The translations under genes and the position numbers were made by a program. A stretch of 64,000 bases of DNA from positions 1,234,554 to 1,298,553 of the forward strand of contig NZ_AZUQ01000001.1 of the NCBI RefSeq assembly GCF_000527155.1. The letters are read 5' to 3'. Under the pieces are notes generated by a model that worked only from the letters and a program-made list of their open reading frames with translations, did no database searches and was not told the origin of the DNA. The stretch is from Haloglycomyces albus DSM 45210 (GTDB taxonomy: Bacteria; Actinomycetota; Actinomycetes; Mycobacteriales; Micromonosporaceae). Shown in pieces: positions 16,563 to 23,971 of this stretch (position 1 is its first letter; the number at the start of each line of letters is the position of its first letter).

Positions 16563-16922
16563 ATGAAGCGGCTGGGAGAATTGGAAGCTCAGGTCATGGA
16601 GAAGCTGTGGAGCTCGTCCGAGCCGATGAGTGTCCGCGCCGTGCTCAAGGGGCTGAACCGTAAGGAGGCCCCGGCCTACACGACGATCATGACCGTGCTG
16701 GACAACCTTCACCGCAAGGAGATGGTTGAGCGCTATCGTGAAGGCCGCGCCTATCTGTATCGTCCGGCGATGTCGCGCGTCGATTTCGATGCCACGCGTA
16801 TGGCCGAAGTCTATGATCAGGCAGGTGACAGGGAAGCGGTACTCCTGAAATTCGTCGACTCGGTCTCCGAAGATGAGGCCGATCAGATCCGCAGGCTTTT
16901 GGGCGGCACAGGCGGGCACTGA
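16563..16922 (+). CDS. BlaI/MecI/CopY family transcriptional repressor
   Basis: A 119-residue repressor. The N-terminal winged helix (MKRLGELEAQVMEKLWSSSE, SVRAVLKGL, APAYTTIMTVLDNLHRKEMVERYREGRAYLYRP) is diagnostic of the family; the C-terminal part forms the dimerisation helices. The family binds palindromic operators near its own gene and is released by proteolysis (BlaI/MecI) or metal (CopY). GAGGATAG precedes the ATG. The stop overlaps the start of an M56 peptidase gene (TGATG), the usual sensor partner. No CopY-type CxC metal motif is seen at the C terminus, so release by the peptidase is more likely. Confidence 0.93.
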   Translation: MKRLGELEAQVMEKLWSSSEPMSVRAVLKGLNRKEAPAYTTIMTVLDNLHRKEMVERYREGRAYLYRPAMSRVDFDATRMAEVYDQAGDREAVLLKFVDSVSEDEADQIRRLLGGTGGH

Positions 16923-17866
16923 TGAGTATCGCACTGGTCCTCTTGTCGTTCGCTCTCGTTCTGGGGTGGGGTATGCCCTGGATGCTGTCCCGTTGCGAGG
17001 GACTGGAGTCGCGACCACGGCTGGCCATTACCGTTTGGATGTCCTTCGCCGTAGGGCTCGTACTGTCGTTGCCGGCTGCCGGCCTGGCCATGCTCTTGCC
17101 AATGGCGTCGTTCCAATCGATGGCTTCGGATTTTCTCAACACTTGTCTGGCAGCGCTTCGGTCGCAATACGGTTCGTTCGGCGGTAGCGCCGTCGGTGTC
17201 ATCTCGGCTCTCTTGGTCTTTGGGGCCGCTGCGCGGTTGACGTATCTTGCCGTCCGCCACTCCGTCACCTCCCTTGCGCAACACCGCCGCCACAGTGAAT
17301 GGTTGGCGACCTCTGCGCGATGGGATGACGTGCGCGGATGTCACGTCGTTGATCACCCCGCCGCGACCGCTTATTGCCTTGCCGACCGGGACCGGTCGAT
17401 CGTCATGACCACCGGGGCGATCGACGCTCTCGACGCCGCGTCTCTGCGGGCGGTTCTCGCCCATGAACGTGCCCACCTATTCGGGCGCCACCACCTTGTC
17501 GCTTCGGTCGCCCTGTTGGTCGGGCGATTTCTACCCGTCATTCCTCTGCTGGGCATGTTGCCCGCACGCATTGGTCATCTTCTGGAGCTGTGTGCCGACC
17601 GTGCGGCTACTCGTACCGTTCCCGCTCGTGACATCGCACAGGGCATCCTTGCGTTCGCCGAGGCTGGAAGTGCAGCTCCCCACGCTGCCCTGGCCGCCTC
17701 CGGTGGGCACGCTCTCTCGCGGGTGCGTCATCTGCTCGGAGAACATCCGACCACTCCGGCCTGGCAGGCGGGCAGTGTTGCTGCGGGAAGTTTCGCCGCA
17801 GCTGCATTTCCGGTGTTGGCGGCTGCATTGCCGCTGGCGGTCTTGGCTCAGATGTCGTGCTACTAG
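16922..17866 (+). CDS. M56 family membrane metallopeptidase, likely partner of the BlaI-type repressor
   Basis: A 314-residue protein with several membrane helices. The zinc motif HERAH (in VLAHERAHLFGRHH) and the downstream LLELCADRAATRTV with the third ligand place it in the BlaR1/MecR1-like M56 family. Unlike BlaR1 it has no penicillin-binding sensor domain: the protein ends after a last hydrophobic stretch (AAAFPVLAAALPLAVLAQMS). Cotranslated with the repressor gene through a 1-base overlap. In related systems this peptidase inactivates the repressor upon a signal; here the signal is unknown, presumably envelope metal or redox stress. Confidence 0.88.
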   Translation: MSIALVLLSFALVLGWGMPWMLSRCEGLESRPRLAITVWMSFAVGLVLSLPAAGLAMLLPMASFQSMASDFLNTCLAALRSQYGSFGGSAVGVISALLVFGAAARLTYLAVRHSVTSLAQHRRHSEWLATSARWDDVRGCHVVDHPAATAYCLADRDRSIVMTTGAIDALDAASLRAVLAHERAHLFGRHHLVASVALLVGRFLPVIPLLGMLPARIGHLLELCADRAATRTVPARDIAQGILAFAEAGSAAPHAALAASGGHALSRVRHLLGEHPTTPAWQAGSVAAGSFAAAAFPVLAAALPLAVLAQMSCY

Positions 17867-17912
17867 AAAACTCTGAGTTTCGCTTTCTGCGGTGGCGACT
17901 TGGTCGTTTATA

Positions 17913-17929
17913 TACTATCCTTCATAGTA
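17913..17929. promoter_or_regulatory. putative BlaI/CopY-type operator, ccdA2-tlpA-grx operon
   Basis: TACTAT-CCTTC-ATAGTA, perfect palindrome, 23 bp upstream of the GTG at 17953. Confidence 0.75.
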
Positions 17930-17952
17930 CTTGAAAACTTAGTAGAAAGTGG

Positions 17953-18894
17953 GTGGCCGTGACAGAGCTGCTGTTCTCCACCACTCTCCTTGCCTCCTTT
18001 CTCGGAGGTGTCCTAGCGTTGGCCGCACCGTGCTGTGTATCTGTCATGCTTCCGGCCTACTTCGCCTCCACCTTTCGTCACAGGCGCGCCATCCTCGGCA
18101 TGACGCTGGTCTTCGCCGCAGGTGTGGCTACGGTAATCCTCCCGATCGCGTTGGGAGCTACGGCGCTGTCGCGTTTGTTCATCTCCCAGCACGTGTGGGT
18201 GTATTCCATCGGGGGCGTACTCATGCTTGCTTTCGGGGTGGTGATGATGGCAGGTGGGGACTTCAAGATTCCCATGCCGGGTATGCGTTCCACTTCAGGC
18301 AAGGGTATGGGGTCAACCTACCTGCTCGGCGCGTTCTCCGGGATTTCATCAGCCTGTTGCGCCCCCGTTTTGGCCGGTGTCGTGACCGTTTCCGGGGCTA
18401 CGGCGTCCTTCCCAGCGGCAACGGCCGTCGGAGTCGCCTACGTCTTCGGGATGGTCGCCCCGCTGGCGGTGCTGGCTTTGTTGTGGGACAAGCGCGACTG
18501 GGGTTCGGCGAATTTGCTGTCATCGAAGAGCGTTACCTGGCGAATTGGTGGCCGACGCAAGACCGTTCCTATGTGGTCGGTTCTTTCCGGCGGTGTTATG
18601 GCGGCCATGGGTGCGCTGACGTTCATACTGGCGTTCACGGACCAAGGTATGGACCCAGCGGGGTGGCAAGCTCGCGTAGCCGCTGCGCTGCGACATTTCT
18701 CCGCACGACTACAAGAGGCCTTGGCGTCGGTTCCGGGAATTATCACCAGCCTATTGATTTTCGTGGCCCTAGGTTGGGTGATCTACAAGGCCGTCCGCGG
18801 GCTGCGTGGAGGAACAATCGCAACCGGCTCGAGTCAAAACAATGCCGAGTCCTGCTGCGAAGACCACGAATCCGAACCGACCGCGAAAGGATGA
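17953..18894 (+). CDS. second CcdA-type transmembrane protein with a Cys-pair tail
   Basis: A 313-residue membrane protein with about seven helices. ALAAPCCVSVMLPAYFAS and GAFSGISSACCAPVLAGVV are the two symmetric Cys-containing motifs of the CcdA/DsbD family, each here with a CC doublet. The cytosolic tail ends in NNAESCCEDHESEPTAKG, a further CC pair with acidic and His residues that could bind metal; I do not know this tail from CcdA. GTG start at 17953 (a second GTG 6 bp on is possible). First gene of an operon with the TlpA-like and glutaredoxin-like genes, so electron supply to the TlpA-like protein is likely. Confidence 0.87.
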   Translation: MAVTELLFSTTLLASFLGGVLALAAPCCVSVMLPAYFASTFRHRRAILGMTLVFAAGVATVILPIALGATALSRLFISQHVWVYSIGGVLMLAFGVVMMAGGDFKIPMPGMRSTSGKGMGSTYLLGAFSGISSACCAPVLAGVVTVSGATASFPAATAVGVAYVFGMVAPLAVLALLWDKRDWGSANLLSSKSVTWRIGGRRKTVPMWSVLSGGVMAAMGALTFILAFTDQGMDPAGWQARVAAALRHFSARLQEALASVPGIITSLLIFVALGWVIYKAVRGLRGGTIATGSSQNNAESCCEDHESEPTAKG

Positions 18895-18897
18895 CGT

Positions 18898-19575
18898 ATG
18901 AAGACAACGACCACCGGTAAGAAGAGTAGAAACAATGCCGCGACCGGGCCGTGGCAACCTAGCATCGGTCAGATCTTCATCGGAATCGCGGTCTTGATCG
19001 GCATTGGACTTCTTTACACCGTTTACTCCGTCTCCGCCGACGCGAAGAAAGACGCCGCCGATACGGGAGCCAGCGGCTACGAATACGCCGTCGGTGATCC
19101 CGGAATAGGACAGAAAGCCCCTGGCTTCACGCTTCCAGGCACCAACGGTGACGATGTAAGCTTGGCCGATTACGAAGGCGAAAACGTGCTGTTGTATTTC
19201 CATGAAGGTGGTGGGTGTCAGCCTTGTTGGGATCAAATAGCCGACATTGAAAAGGAATGGGACAAGTTCAGCGACTCCGGTATTGACCGATTCCTTGCCG
19301 TCACCACCGACCCGATCGACATCCACACGCGGAAGATGGCCGATGACGAACTCGACTCCACAGGCGTTTCCGATCCCGACTTGGCCGTCTCAGAACGGTA
19401 TGACACGAACTCCTATGGAATGATGCGCGGAACCACCAACGGGCACTCCTTCATCCTTGTCGACGGCGAGGGCACCATCACTTGGAGGGCCGATTACGGC
19501 GGCGAGCCCGACTACACGATGTACGTACCGGTCGATGGAATCCTCGCCGATTTGGCATCGTCCCGAGGAGAATAA
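18898..19575 (+). CDS. membrane-anchored TlpA/redoxin-family thiol protein
   Basis: A 225-residue protein: basic N terminus, one membrane helix (IFIGIAVLIGIGLLYTVYSV), then a redoxin domain with APGFTLPGTNGDDVSLADY and the active-site motif GGGCQPCWDQ (CxxC). The later segment NSYGMMRGTTNGHSFILVDGEGTI is the cis-Pro-side region of AhpC/TlpA domains, with Gly-His in place of the expected Pro. Likely an extracytoplasmic thiol-disulfide oxidoreductase reduced by the CcdA-type protein encoded just upstream (3-bp gap). Its target proteins are unknown; Cys-rich secreted products of the same island are candidates. Confidence 0.86.
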   Translation: MKTTTTGKKSRNNAATGPWQPSIGQIFIGIAVLIGIGLLYTVYSVSADAKKDAADTGASGYEYAVGDPGIGQKAPGFTLPGTNGDDVSLADYEGENVLLYFHEGGGCQPCWDQIADIEKEWDKFSDSGIDRFLAVTTDPIDIHTRKMADDELDSTGVSDPDLAVSERYDTNSYGMMRGTTNGHSFILVDGEGTITWRADYGGEPDYTMYVPVDGILADLASSRGE

Positions 19576-19841
19576 TGACCGTGCTGGAGATTACCTTGCT
19601 TACCCAGGAGGACTGCGGGTTCTGTACGCATGCCAAGGAGATTCTTGGTCGCCTCCGAGCGGACTTTTCGTTGACGGTCACCGAGCTGGACATGACCACT
19701 GAATCCGGTCGTGCCATGGCTTTGGAACACGGTATTTTCTTCGCGCCCGGACTGTTCATTGACGGGGAGCCGTTCAGCTACGGGAGGGTTTCGGAGAAGA
19801 AGCTCCGCAAAACCTTCCGGAAACGAGTGGACGAAGGATGA
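19575..19841 (+). CDS. glutaredoxin-like thiol protein
   Basis: An 88-residue cytosolic thioredoxin-fold protein. LLTQEDCGFCTHAKEIL holds the CxxC active site, and FFAPGLFIDGEPFSYGR provides the Pro-containing loop of glutaredoxins. The ATG overlaps the preceding TAA stop (TAATG) and GAGGAG lies just upstream, so it is tightly coupled to the TlpA-like gene. It may relay electrons to the CcdA-type protein or act on cytosolic thiols. Last gene of the operon. Confidence 0.85.
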   Translation: MTVLEITLLTQEDCGFCTHAKEILGRLRADFSLTVTELDMTTESGRAMALEHGIFFAPGLFIDGEPFSYGRVSEKKLRKTFRKRVDEG

Positions 19842-20009
19842 ATGCCTGATAGTCGCTTTTGGGCTTGTTCGTTTCGGCGGTCTCCCTACGGTGACCTTCT
19901 CGTCTCTAGGTGAGGTAGTGCAGGCGCGTAGGCGGCAAGTTAAGCGGAGATACCGTGCGACTCTGCATTACAGCGTATGGACCACGAATGATGGGTTTGC
20001 CTCTTGGTG

Positions 20010-20052
20010 CGGTGGTGTGCCATTGCAGCCTTGCCGTAACGGCACACCACCG
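20010..20052. terminator. strong hairpin between convergent units, likely bidirectional terminator
   Basis: CGGTGGTGTGCC (20010-20021) and GGCACACCACCG (20041-20052) form a perfect 12-bp stem. It lies between the convergent glutaredoxin-like gene and the Cys-rich protein gene. No T-run follows, so termination is inferred from position and stem strength. The rest of 19842-20126 holds nothing I can name. Confidence 0.55.
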
Positions 20053-20126
20053 GTGAACGTTCGTTCGGACGGCCCACAATCGACTAACGTGTGGTCAGTC
20101 GTTGGAGCTGTCCCAATCCACACCCG

Positions 20127-20435
20127 TTAGTTCGTCTTGGCGGGGCAGCATGACTCGCCGCTGGCCTGCGCCCGTAGCATCTGGTGGTGCATGCGAAGCA
20201 TTTCGGCTTCTATCCACGGATCATCCGTCTGATGCATCATCCGCTGCATACAGTCGGCCATATCCTCACAGCAGTCCTTGTGGCTCTTCGGCATGTCCAT
20301 GCAGCAGCATTCCATCTGCTCCTCCATGTGCACGTTCCCACCGTCGATTGCGTGCGCCGGAGTGCCAGTCAGGAACAGAAGAGCAGCAGCCGTTCCGGAT
20401 ACCATTGCGAGCAGTTTCTTAATGTTGTACCGCAT
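20127..20435 (-). CDS. Cys/Met/His-rich secreted small protein, putative metal-binding
   Basis: A 102-residue protein with a clear signal peptide (MRYNIKKLLAMVSGTAAALLFLTGTPAHA). The mature part has eight Cys (in ECCCMD, DCCED, DCMQ, SCCPAK), many Met and several His (HMEEQME, MMHQ, RMHHQM). Such composition suits binding of copper or another soft metal, or a disulfide-linked scaffold maintained by the neighbouring CcdA/TlpA proteins. No named family recognised. A TACGAA-N5-ATAGTA operator-like site is 14 bp upstream of the ATG, so it probably belongs to the same regulon. Confidence 0.75.
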   Translation of the reverse strand: MRYNIKKLLAMVSGTAAALLFLTGTPAHAIDGGNVHMEEQMECCCMDMPKSHKDCCEDMADCMQRMMHQTDDPWIEAEMLRMHHQMLRAQASGESCCPAKTN

Positions 20436-20448
20436 AAATTCTCCTTTT

Positions 20449-20465
20449 TACGAAGAAGAATAGTA
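20449..20465. promoter_or_regulatory. putative BlaI/CopY-type operator, Cys-rich protein gene
   Basis: TACGAA-GAAGA-ATAGTA: one arm perfect, the other with two changes. It is 14 bp upstream of the ATG at 20435. Confidence 0.5.
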
Positions 20466-20562
20466 GGATTGAAGGCGGTTCGGAGTGATGGCGATCGGCG
20501 TGTTGGGCTTCTAAGTCTCATCATATCGCCCCAGGGCGTAGGTGGCACTCAGCAATGGCGTT

Positions 20563-20579
20563 GGGGTATAGGCGATACC
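20563..20579. repeat. upstream element GGGGTATAGGCGATACC
   Basis: Contains the perfect palindrome GGTAT-AGGCG-ATACC and matches the copy at 14203-14219 in 13 of 17 bases, at nearly the same distance (about 115 bp) beyond a TACTAT-type operator. Confidence 0.35.
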
Positions 20580-20621
20580 ATGCGGCGAAAAACCTATGAG
20601 GCGAAACAAGCGATGACAGCA

Positions 20622-21215
20622 TTATGTGGTAATACGATTTAGAAGTGTCGATATAAGGCTTATATACCCTTGCGCAGTTTCGGACGATACGTGGGTTTGC
20701 GGACTTTCTATAACTCGATTGCGGATTCGTACCGCGCCGTGTAGGGATTCCGCTGTTCTAGCATCGATACGGTTGCGCTCTACCAGATTATCGATGATGT
20801 CGTTTATATCGTAGGAGTGTGCACGGCCGTCGGATTGTGAGTTCAGTTCCGACAGCTGATTGATCAGGACGTCGGTAGCGGTGATGATTGCGGCATTAGG
20901 CGACGTGGAAGCAACCTGATTGGCCTCTGCCAGGCGAAACGTTCGGTACGGATCGTGCGACCCGCCGGGCTCGGCACCGTCGGAGTCGTCCATCCAATCG
21001 ATGGCGGTTTGACGGGTTGATTGATCGACGGTTTCCTTCAATGTGTCGATTTCGGCTGAAAGTGTTGCACTCAATGGACCAGCCTGGAGGGTGTCGAGGC
21101 GGCGGCCCTGGAATATTCCGGCGAGGGATTTCCTAAACAACAAAGCGATCACAATCGAAACTACCGGCCAGGCAAGGACGTCTACCAGTTTCACGGTAGC
21201 TTCGAGAACGTTCAT
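20622..21215 (-). CDS. hypothetical protein with one N-terminal membrane helix
   Basis: A 197-residue protein. An N-terminal hydrophobic stretch (LVDVLAWPVVSIVIALLF) followed by basic residues indicates a single membrane anchor with the remainder in the cytosol. The soluble part is helical and ends in SLHGAVRIRNRVIESPQTHVSSETAQGYISLISTLLNRI, reminiscent of HEPN/DUF4145-like helices, with an RxxxxH-like RNRVIESPQTH; this match is weak and I do not assign it. Codon usage is less GC-biased than in neighbours. Stands alone between the metal island and the next cluster. Confidence 0.65.
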   Translation of the reverse strand: MNVLEATVKLVDVLAWPVVSIVIALLFRKSLAGIFQGRRLDTLQAGPLSATLSAEIDTLKETVDQSTRQTAIDWMDDSDGAEPGGSHDPYRTFRLAEANQVASTSPNAAIITATDVLINQLSELNSQSDGRAHSYDINDIIDNLVERNRIDARTAESLHGAVRIRNRVIESPQTHVSSETAQGYISLISTLLNRITT

Positions 21216-21301
21216 GTCCGCAAGGATATCGCCGTTCTGCCAACTGAAAATCCCCCATTTTCTTGAACGGCAGCGATCTTGCTGAACATGCAGGACCTAG
21301 T

Positions 21302-21344
21302 GGCCCTATCGGAGTTGCCCACCTTCCAGAGCTCCGACAGGGCC
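21302..21344. repeat. hairpin near the 3' end of the 21460-23169 gene group
   Basis: GGCCCTATCGGAG and CTCCGACAGGGCC pair over 13 positions with one mismatch around a 17-nt loop. It lies 116 bp beyond the last minus-strand gene and could terminate that unit, though no T-run follows. Confidence 0.45.
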
Positions 21345-21459
21345 TGACTCCCCTCTCCCGCAGCGCCGGTTGTCAGGAGAAGGAAACCGGAGTAAAGACA
21401 ATGCACGCCTCACGGCTGGTGGCGTTTGTGGTGCCGTGTGGCGTGGACTGGTGCGATCA

Positions 21460-21909
21460 CTAGGGCCGCAGCATCCGACGCGGTCGAGGTGGGTTGCCCG
21501 TGCGGGGAACCCTTGCTCGTTGGGGGTCGAGATGCGGTCCGACGACCTTCTGGAGTGTGGCCGATAGGCGATGTAGCCAGTTCGGATCGGTGATGGTGCG
21601 CTGGAACAGCTCATCGTCGTAGAGCACGATGGTGGGTTTGATCAGATCGGCACAGTTGGCCAACACATCCGGAGGCTGACGCTCAAACGAAACATCGACG
21701 TAGCCGGGGCCTCCACCTGAACCGCCATTGGAGCCCGTACGTGCGCTCGATCTCCGCGCAGTGCCATCCGGGCTAGAGCTATCGGTGTCATTAATGTGGA
21801 ACAGGAACACGTTCGAGGACGGGACATCCAAGCGTCCATGGAAGCGATACTCCTCATGCGCGATGGAGCCCAGATTGAACGTACCGATCGGCATATAACG
21901 CACTGGCAT
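21460..21909 (-). CDS. hypothetical protein
   Basis: A 149-residue frame starting MPVRYMPIGTFNLGSIAHEEY. The first half looks like a folded domain (VFLFHINDTDSSSP), followed by a Ser/Gly linker and a second folded stretch (VLANCADLIKPTIVLYDDELFQRTITDPNWLHRLSATLQKVV) and a Pro/Arg-rich tail. No family recognised. It overlaps the end of the next upstream gene by 56 bp, which is unusual; the internal Met at 21894 would reduce this. Probably the last gene of a three-gene unit. Confidence 0.5.
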   Translation of the reverse strand: MPVRYMPIGTFNLGSIAHEEYRFHGRLDVPSSNVFLFHINDTDSSSPDGTARRSSARTGSNGGSGGGPGYVDVSFERQPPDVLANCADLIKPTIVLYDDELFQRTITDPNWLHRLSATLQKVVGPHLDPQRARVPRTGNPPRPRRMLRP

Positions 21910-22921
21910 AGGATCCCGTCACCTCCCCGGAATGAGAGACCACCGAGGCCGGTTTGGCGCGGTCGTGGAAGACCTCTTCCACCTGAGCGATCAGGCGTTC
22001 GTTGAGCCAGAAGTAGTTGAAACTCCCATTCGGCACGAGACTTTGGCGGGCTGGCGTGTTAGCCCAGAGGACGTGGTCGGAGTATTTGGCGTCCCATAGG
22101 ATCGAACCCAACACGACTCTCTGTCCAGTGGTGGGGTGGACGGCGATGATGGTGGCCGACATGAGCGTGACCTGACGTATCTCGACTCGGTAGCCGAGGA
22201 AGTCCAGGCTCGTCATCAATGGCCCGTTCATGGAGCGGTGCGGGTCGGTGTGCGGAGTCAACCACCGCCGACGCGACCCTACAAACTGAGCCCGACCATC
22301 CGCCGACCAATCGGCCACTGGCGGGTGGGCGACCGGTCGGTGGGCCGTCGCTCGTCGGGTCGTATACCGGTGGGAGACGTGACGCCGACCGGTTACCTTC
22401 CGACCCGTGCGGTGGGAATAGGAGTCCGACCGACGCAACGCCCGATGACGACCCGGGCTCTGCTTCTGACGACCCGCACCTCGATCCCGATACACCGAAC
22501 CCCAGACCCCGTCGACCGAACCCCGGGACTGGCCGACTGGACGCTCCAGGTCCCCTGACCGGTGCCGCTGTTGCCCCGCTGCGACCGGTGGATGAGAACT
22601 ATTCGGGTCAGTAGATCCTGCCTTCTCCCAACGCGATTGCCGTTGAGCGATGACAGTAGTGTCCTCCGGTTGGCTCCTATGACCAACCGATGTGTGACGG
22701 TAGGTGTCATTGCGGCGCAGCCGCTCCCAGAGTTGCCGAGGCCAGGCGGCATTTACCTTAGCTCTACTCTGGCTTGGCGAGCGACCTCCGGAGGCCGAAC
22801 CGGTAGTAGCCGGTTGGGTCTCCCACACCCGGGCTCGGAGGAGAACTAGCGGAACCGCCAGCAGGTAGGCGATGAGCAAGACTTCGTAGACGGCGAAGAG
22901 GGCAGAGGTGTTGGTGTTCAT
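21854..22921 (-). CDS. hypothetical membrane-anchored protein with long low-complexity linker
   Basis: A 355-residue frame. The N terminus has a good membrane helix (ALFAVYEVLLIAYLLAVPLVLL). Residues about 45-235 are rich in Arg, Ser, His and Gly without visible fold. The last 120 residues (SLDFLGYRVEIRQVTLMSATIIAVHP, then VLWANTPARQSLVPNGSFNYFWLNERLIAQVEEVF) look like a folded domain. Either one protein with a disordered linker, or two genes or a decayed fusion, with a separate start near MNGPLMTSLDF. The ATG overlaps the upstream stop (ATGA). Confidence 0.45.
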   Translation of the reverse strand: MNTNTSALFAVYEVLLIAYLLAVPLVLLRARVWETQPATTGSASGGRSPSQSRAKVNAAWPRQLWERLRRNDTYRHTSVGHRSQPEDTTVIAQRQSRWEKAGSTDPNSSHPPVAAGQQRHRSGDLERPVGQSRGSVDGVWGSVYRDRGAGRQKQSPGRHRALRRSDSYSHRTGRKVTGRRHVSHRYTTRRATAHRPVAHPPVADWSADGRAQFVGSRRRWLTPHTDPHRSMNGPLMTSLDFLGYRVEIRQVTLMSATIIAVHPTTGQRVVLGSILWDAKYSDHVLWANTPARQSLVPNGSFNYFWLNERLIAQVEEVFHDRAKPASVVSHSGEVTGSYASALYADRYVQSGLHRA

Positions 22922-23169
22922 TGGTCGGCCTCCTCACCGGTGCGGAGGAAGGTTTGGAGGATGTGTGCGGCGATGGCTTCGCGTAGTAGCCAGGCTTGGA
23001 TGTCGTCGGGAATCGTCCAACCGTTGTGTGGACGGATGAAATGGCCTTTGAGGTGGACGATGGCGGCCAAATCACCATCGATGACGATCCAAGCGGTGTC
23101 GCGTCCGAACCGTTGCGTGATATCGACACGGGAGTCCTCCCATGTCACGGTGCCCAAGAGTTCAGGCAT
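22918..23169 (-). CDS. small hypothetical protein
   Basis: An 83-residue soluble protein beginning MPELLGTVTWEDSRVDITQRFGRDTAWIVIDGDLAAIVHLKGHF. I choose this ATG at 23169, with GGAG about 10 bp upstream; the frame is open further but has no better start. The stop overlaps the next gene (ATGA). The pattern of short strands then helix (DDIQAWLLREAIAAHILQTFL) suggests a small alpha/beta domain. No family recognised. First gene of a unit of three uncharacterised genes. Confidence 0.55.
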   Translation of the reverse strand: MPELLGTVTWEDSRVDITQRFGRDTAWIVIDGDLAAIVHLKGHFIRPHNGWTIPDDIQAWLLREAIAAHILQTFLRTGEEADQ

Positions 23170-23879
23170 GACGGTGGGTCTCCATTCTCCCCGGGGATCG
23201 GGGGATAGATGAGAAACAAAGAAAGGAAAAGGCGCAAAACAGCCTGCCGAGGCCGGCCACCACACACCCAATGAACCCCCAGCTAAAGAGCGACCACGAT
23301 TGACGCCGTTCGTTCCCGTCCAGGCGCTGACTACAGGCTCGACGACCCGTTTTAAGGCATGACGGGGTAGACGAGTGTCCTCAACAGTTTTGATAACGAA
23401 CTGTTTCTAGACACACGCGGATTAGGAATTAGCTGGTATCAGTAGTGAATGTAGTGAAAAGGCCGGTCAGGCGCTCGGTCAGTAGTAACTGACGCGCCCG
23501 GCAACACCGCCTCGTGACTGGAAAAGACGCGCACGATGCATTACGATGTGTGAGAACACGAAACCTCCTTTCGGGGAGTTGTGTTTAGGGGCGGCTTGTC
23601 AGAACATAGTTGGTAGCTTGGCCTGACAAGCCGCTGATTCAGACAAACTGGCTGTCTGCCTAAGAACCCCTGGATGATCATCGGGATCACCCAGCGTGCG
23701 TTAGTGTCGCGCATTGCTGACACAAAGTCAACAATCACAAACGCGTGTCGCCCAACTCGAAGTCGTTTTCTGCTGTCAATTATCCGACTGCAACGGTCAA
23801 ACAATGTACGTTGAGTTCTACGGCTGCTCCCTACGTAATGATGTGTAGAAGTTAGACCTCTGAACTCTTGAGGCAAATG
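23170..23879. other. gene-free stretch
   Basis: About 700 bp with no frame of protein-like composition on either strand; the longest, 23541-23957 on the minus strand, spans a strong hairpin and has no family resemblance. The promoter for the unit 23169-21460 must be in its left part. Confidence 0.5.
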
Positions 23880-23913
23880 AATGGGAGTCGATAACGCTTG
23901 ATCGACTCCCATT
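23880..23913 (-). terminator. strong hairpin terminator for the 25.7-24.0 kb unit
   Basis: AATGGGAGTCGAT and ATCGACTCCCATT form a perfect 13-bp stem with an 8-nt loop, about 59 bp beyond the stop at 23972. On the minus strand the stem is followed by CATTTG, a short T-rich stretch. Confidence 0.7.
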
Positions 23914-23971
23914 CGTGCTCTAGAGGGTTTGAAGTCTGAATTGGAAGGCCGAGGCATTTGCGGCGAAAGAG

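Noticed and set aside
20184-20642. Plus-strand frame with His-rich composition
   Set aside because: The His and Leu runs are the antisense image of the Met/Cys-rich secreted protein on the minus strand.
22136-22558. Plus-strand 140-codon frame
   Set aside because: Low-complexity Arg/Pro/Thr sequence antisense to the low-complexity part of the 355-codon gene; no start signal.
23541-23957. Minus-strand 138-codon frame
   Set aside because: Runs through a strong terminator-like hairpin and resembles no protein; no credible start.
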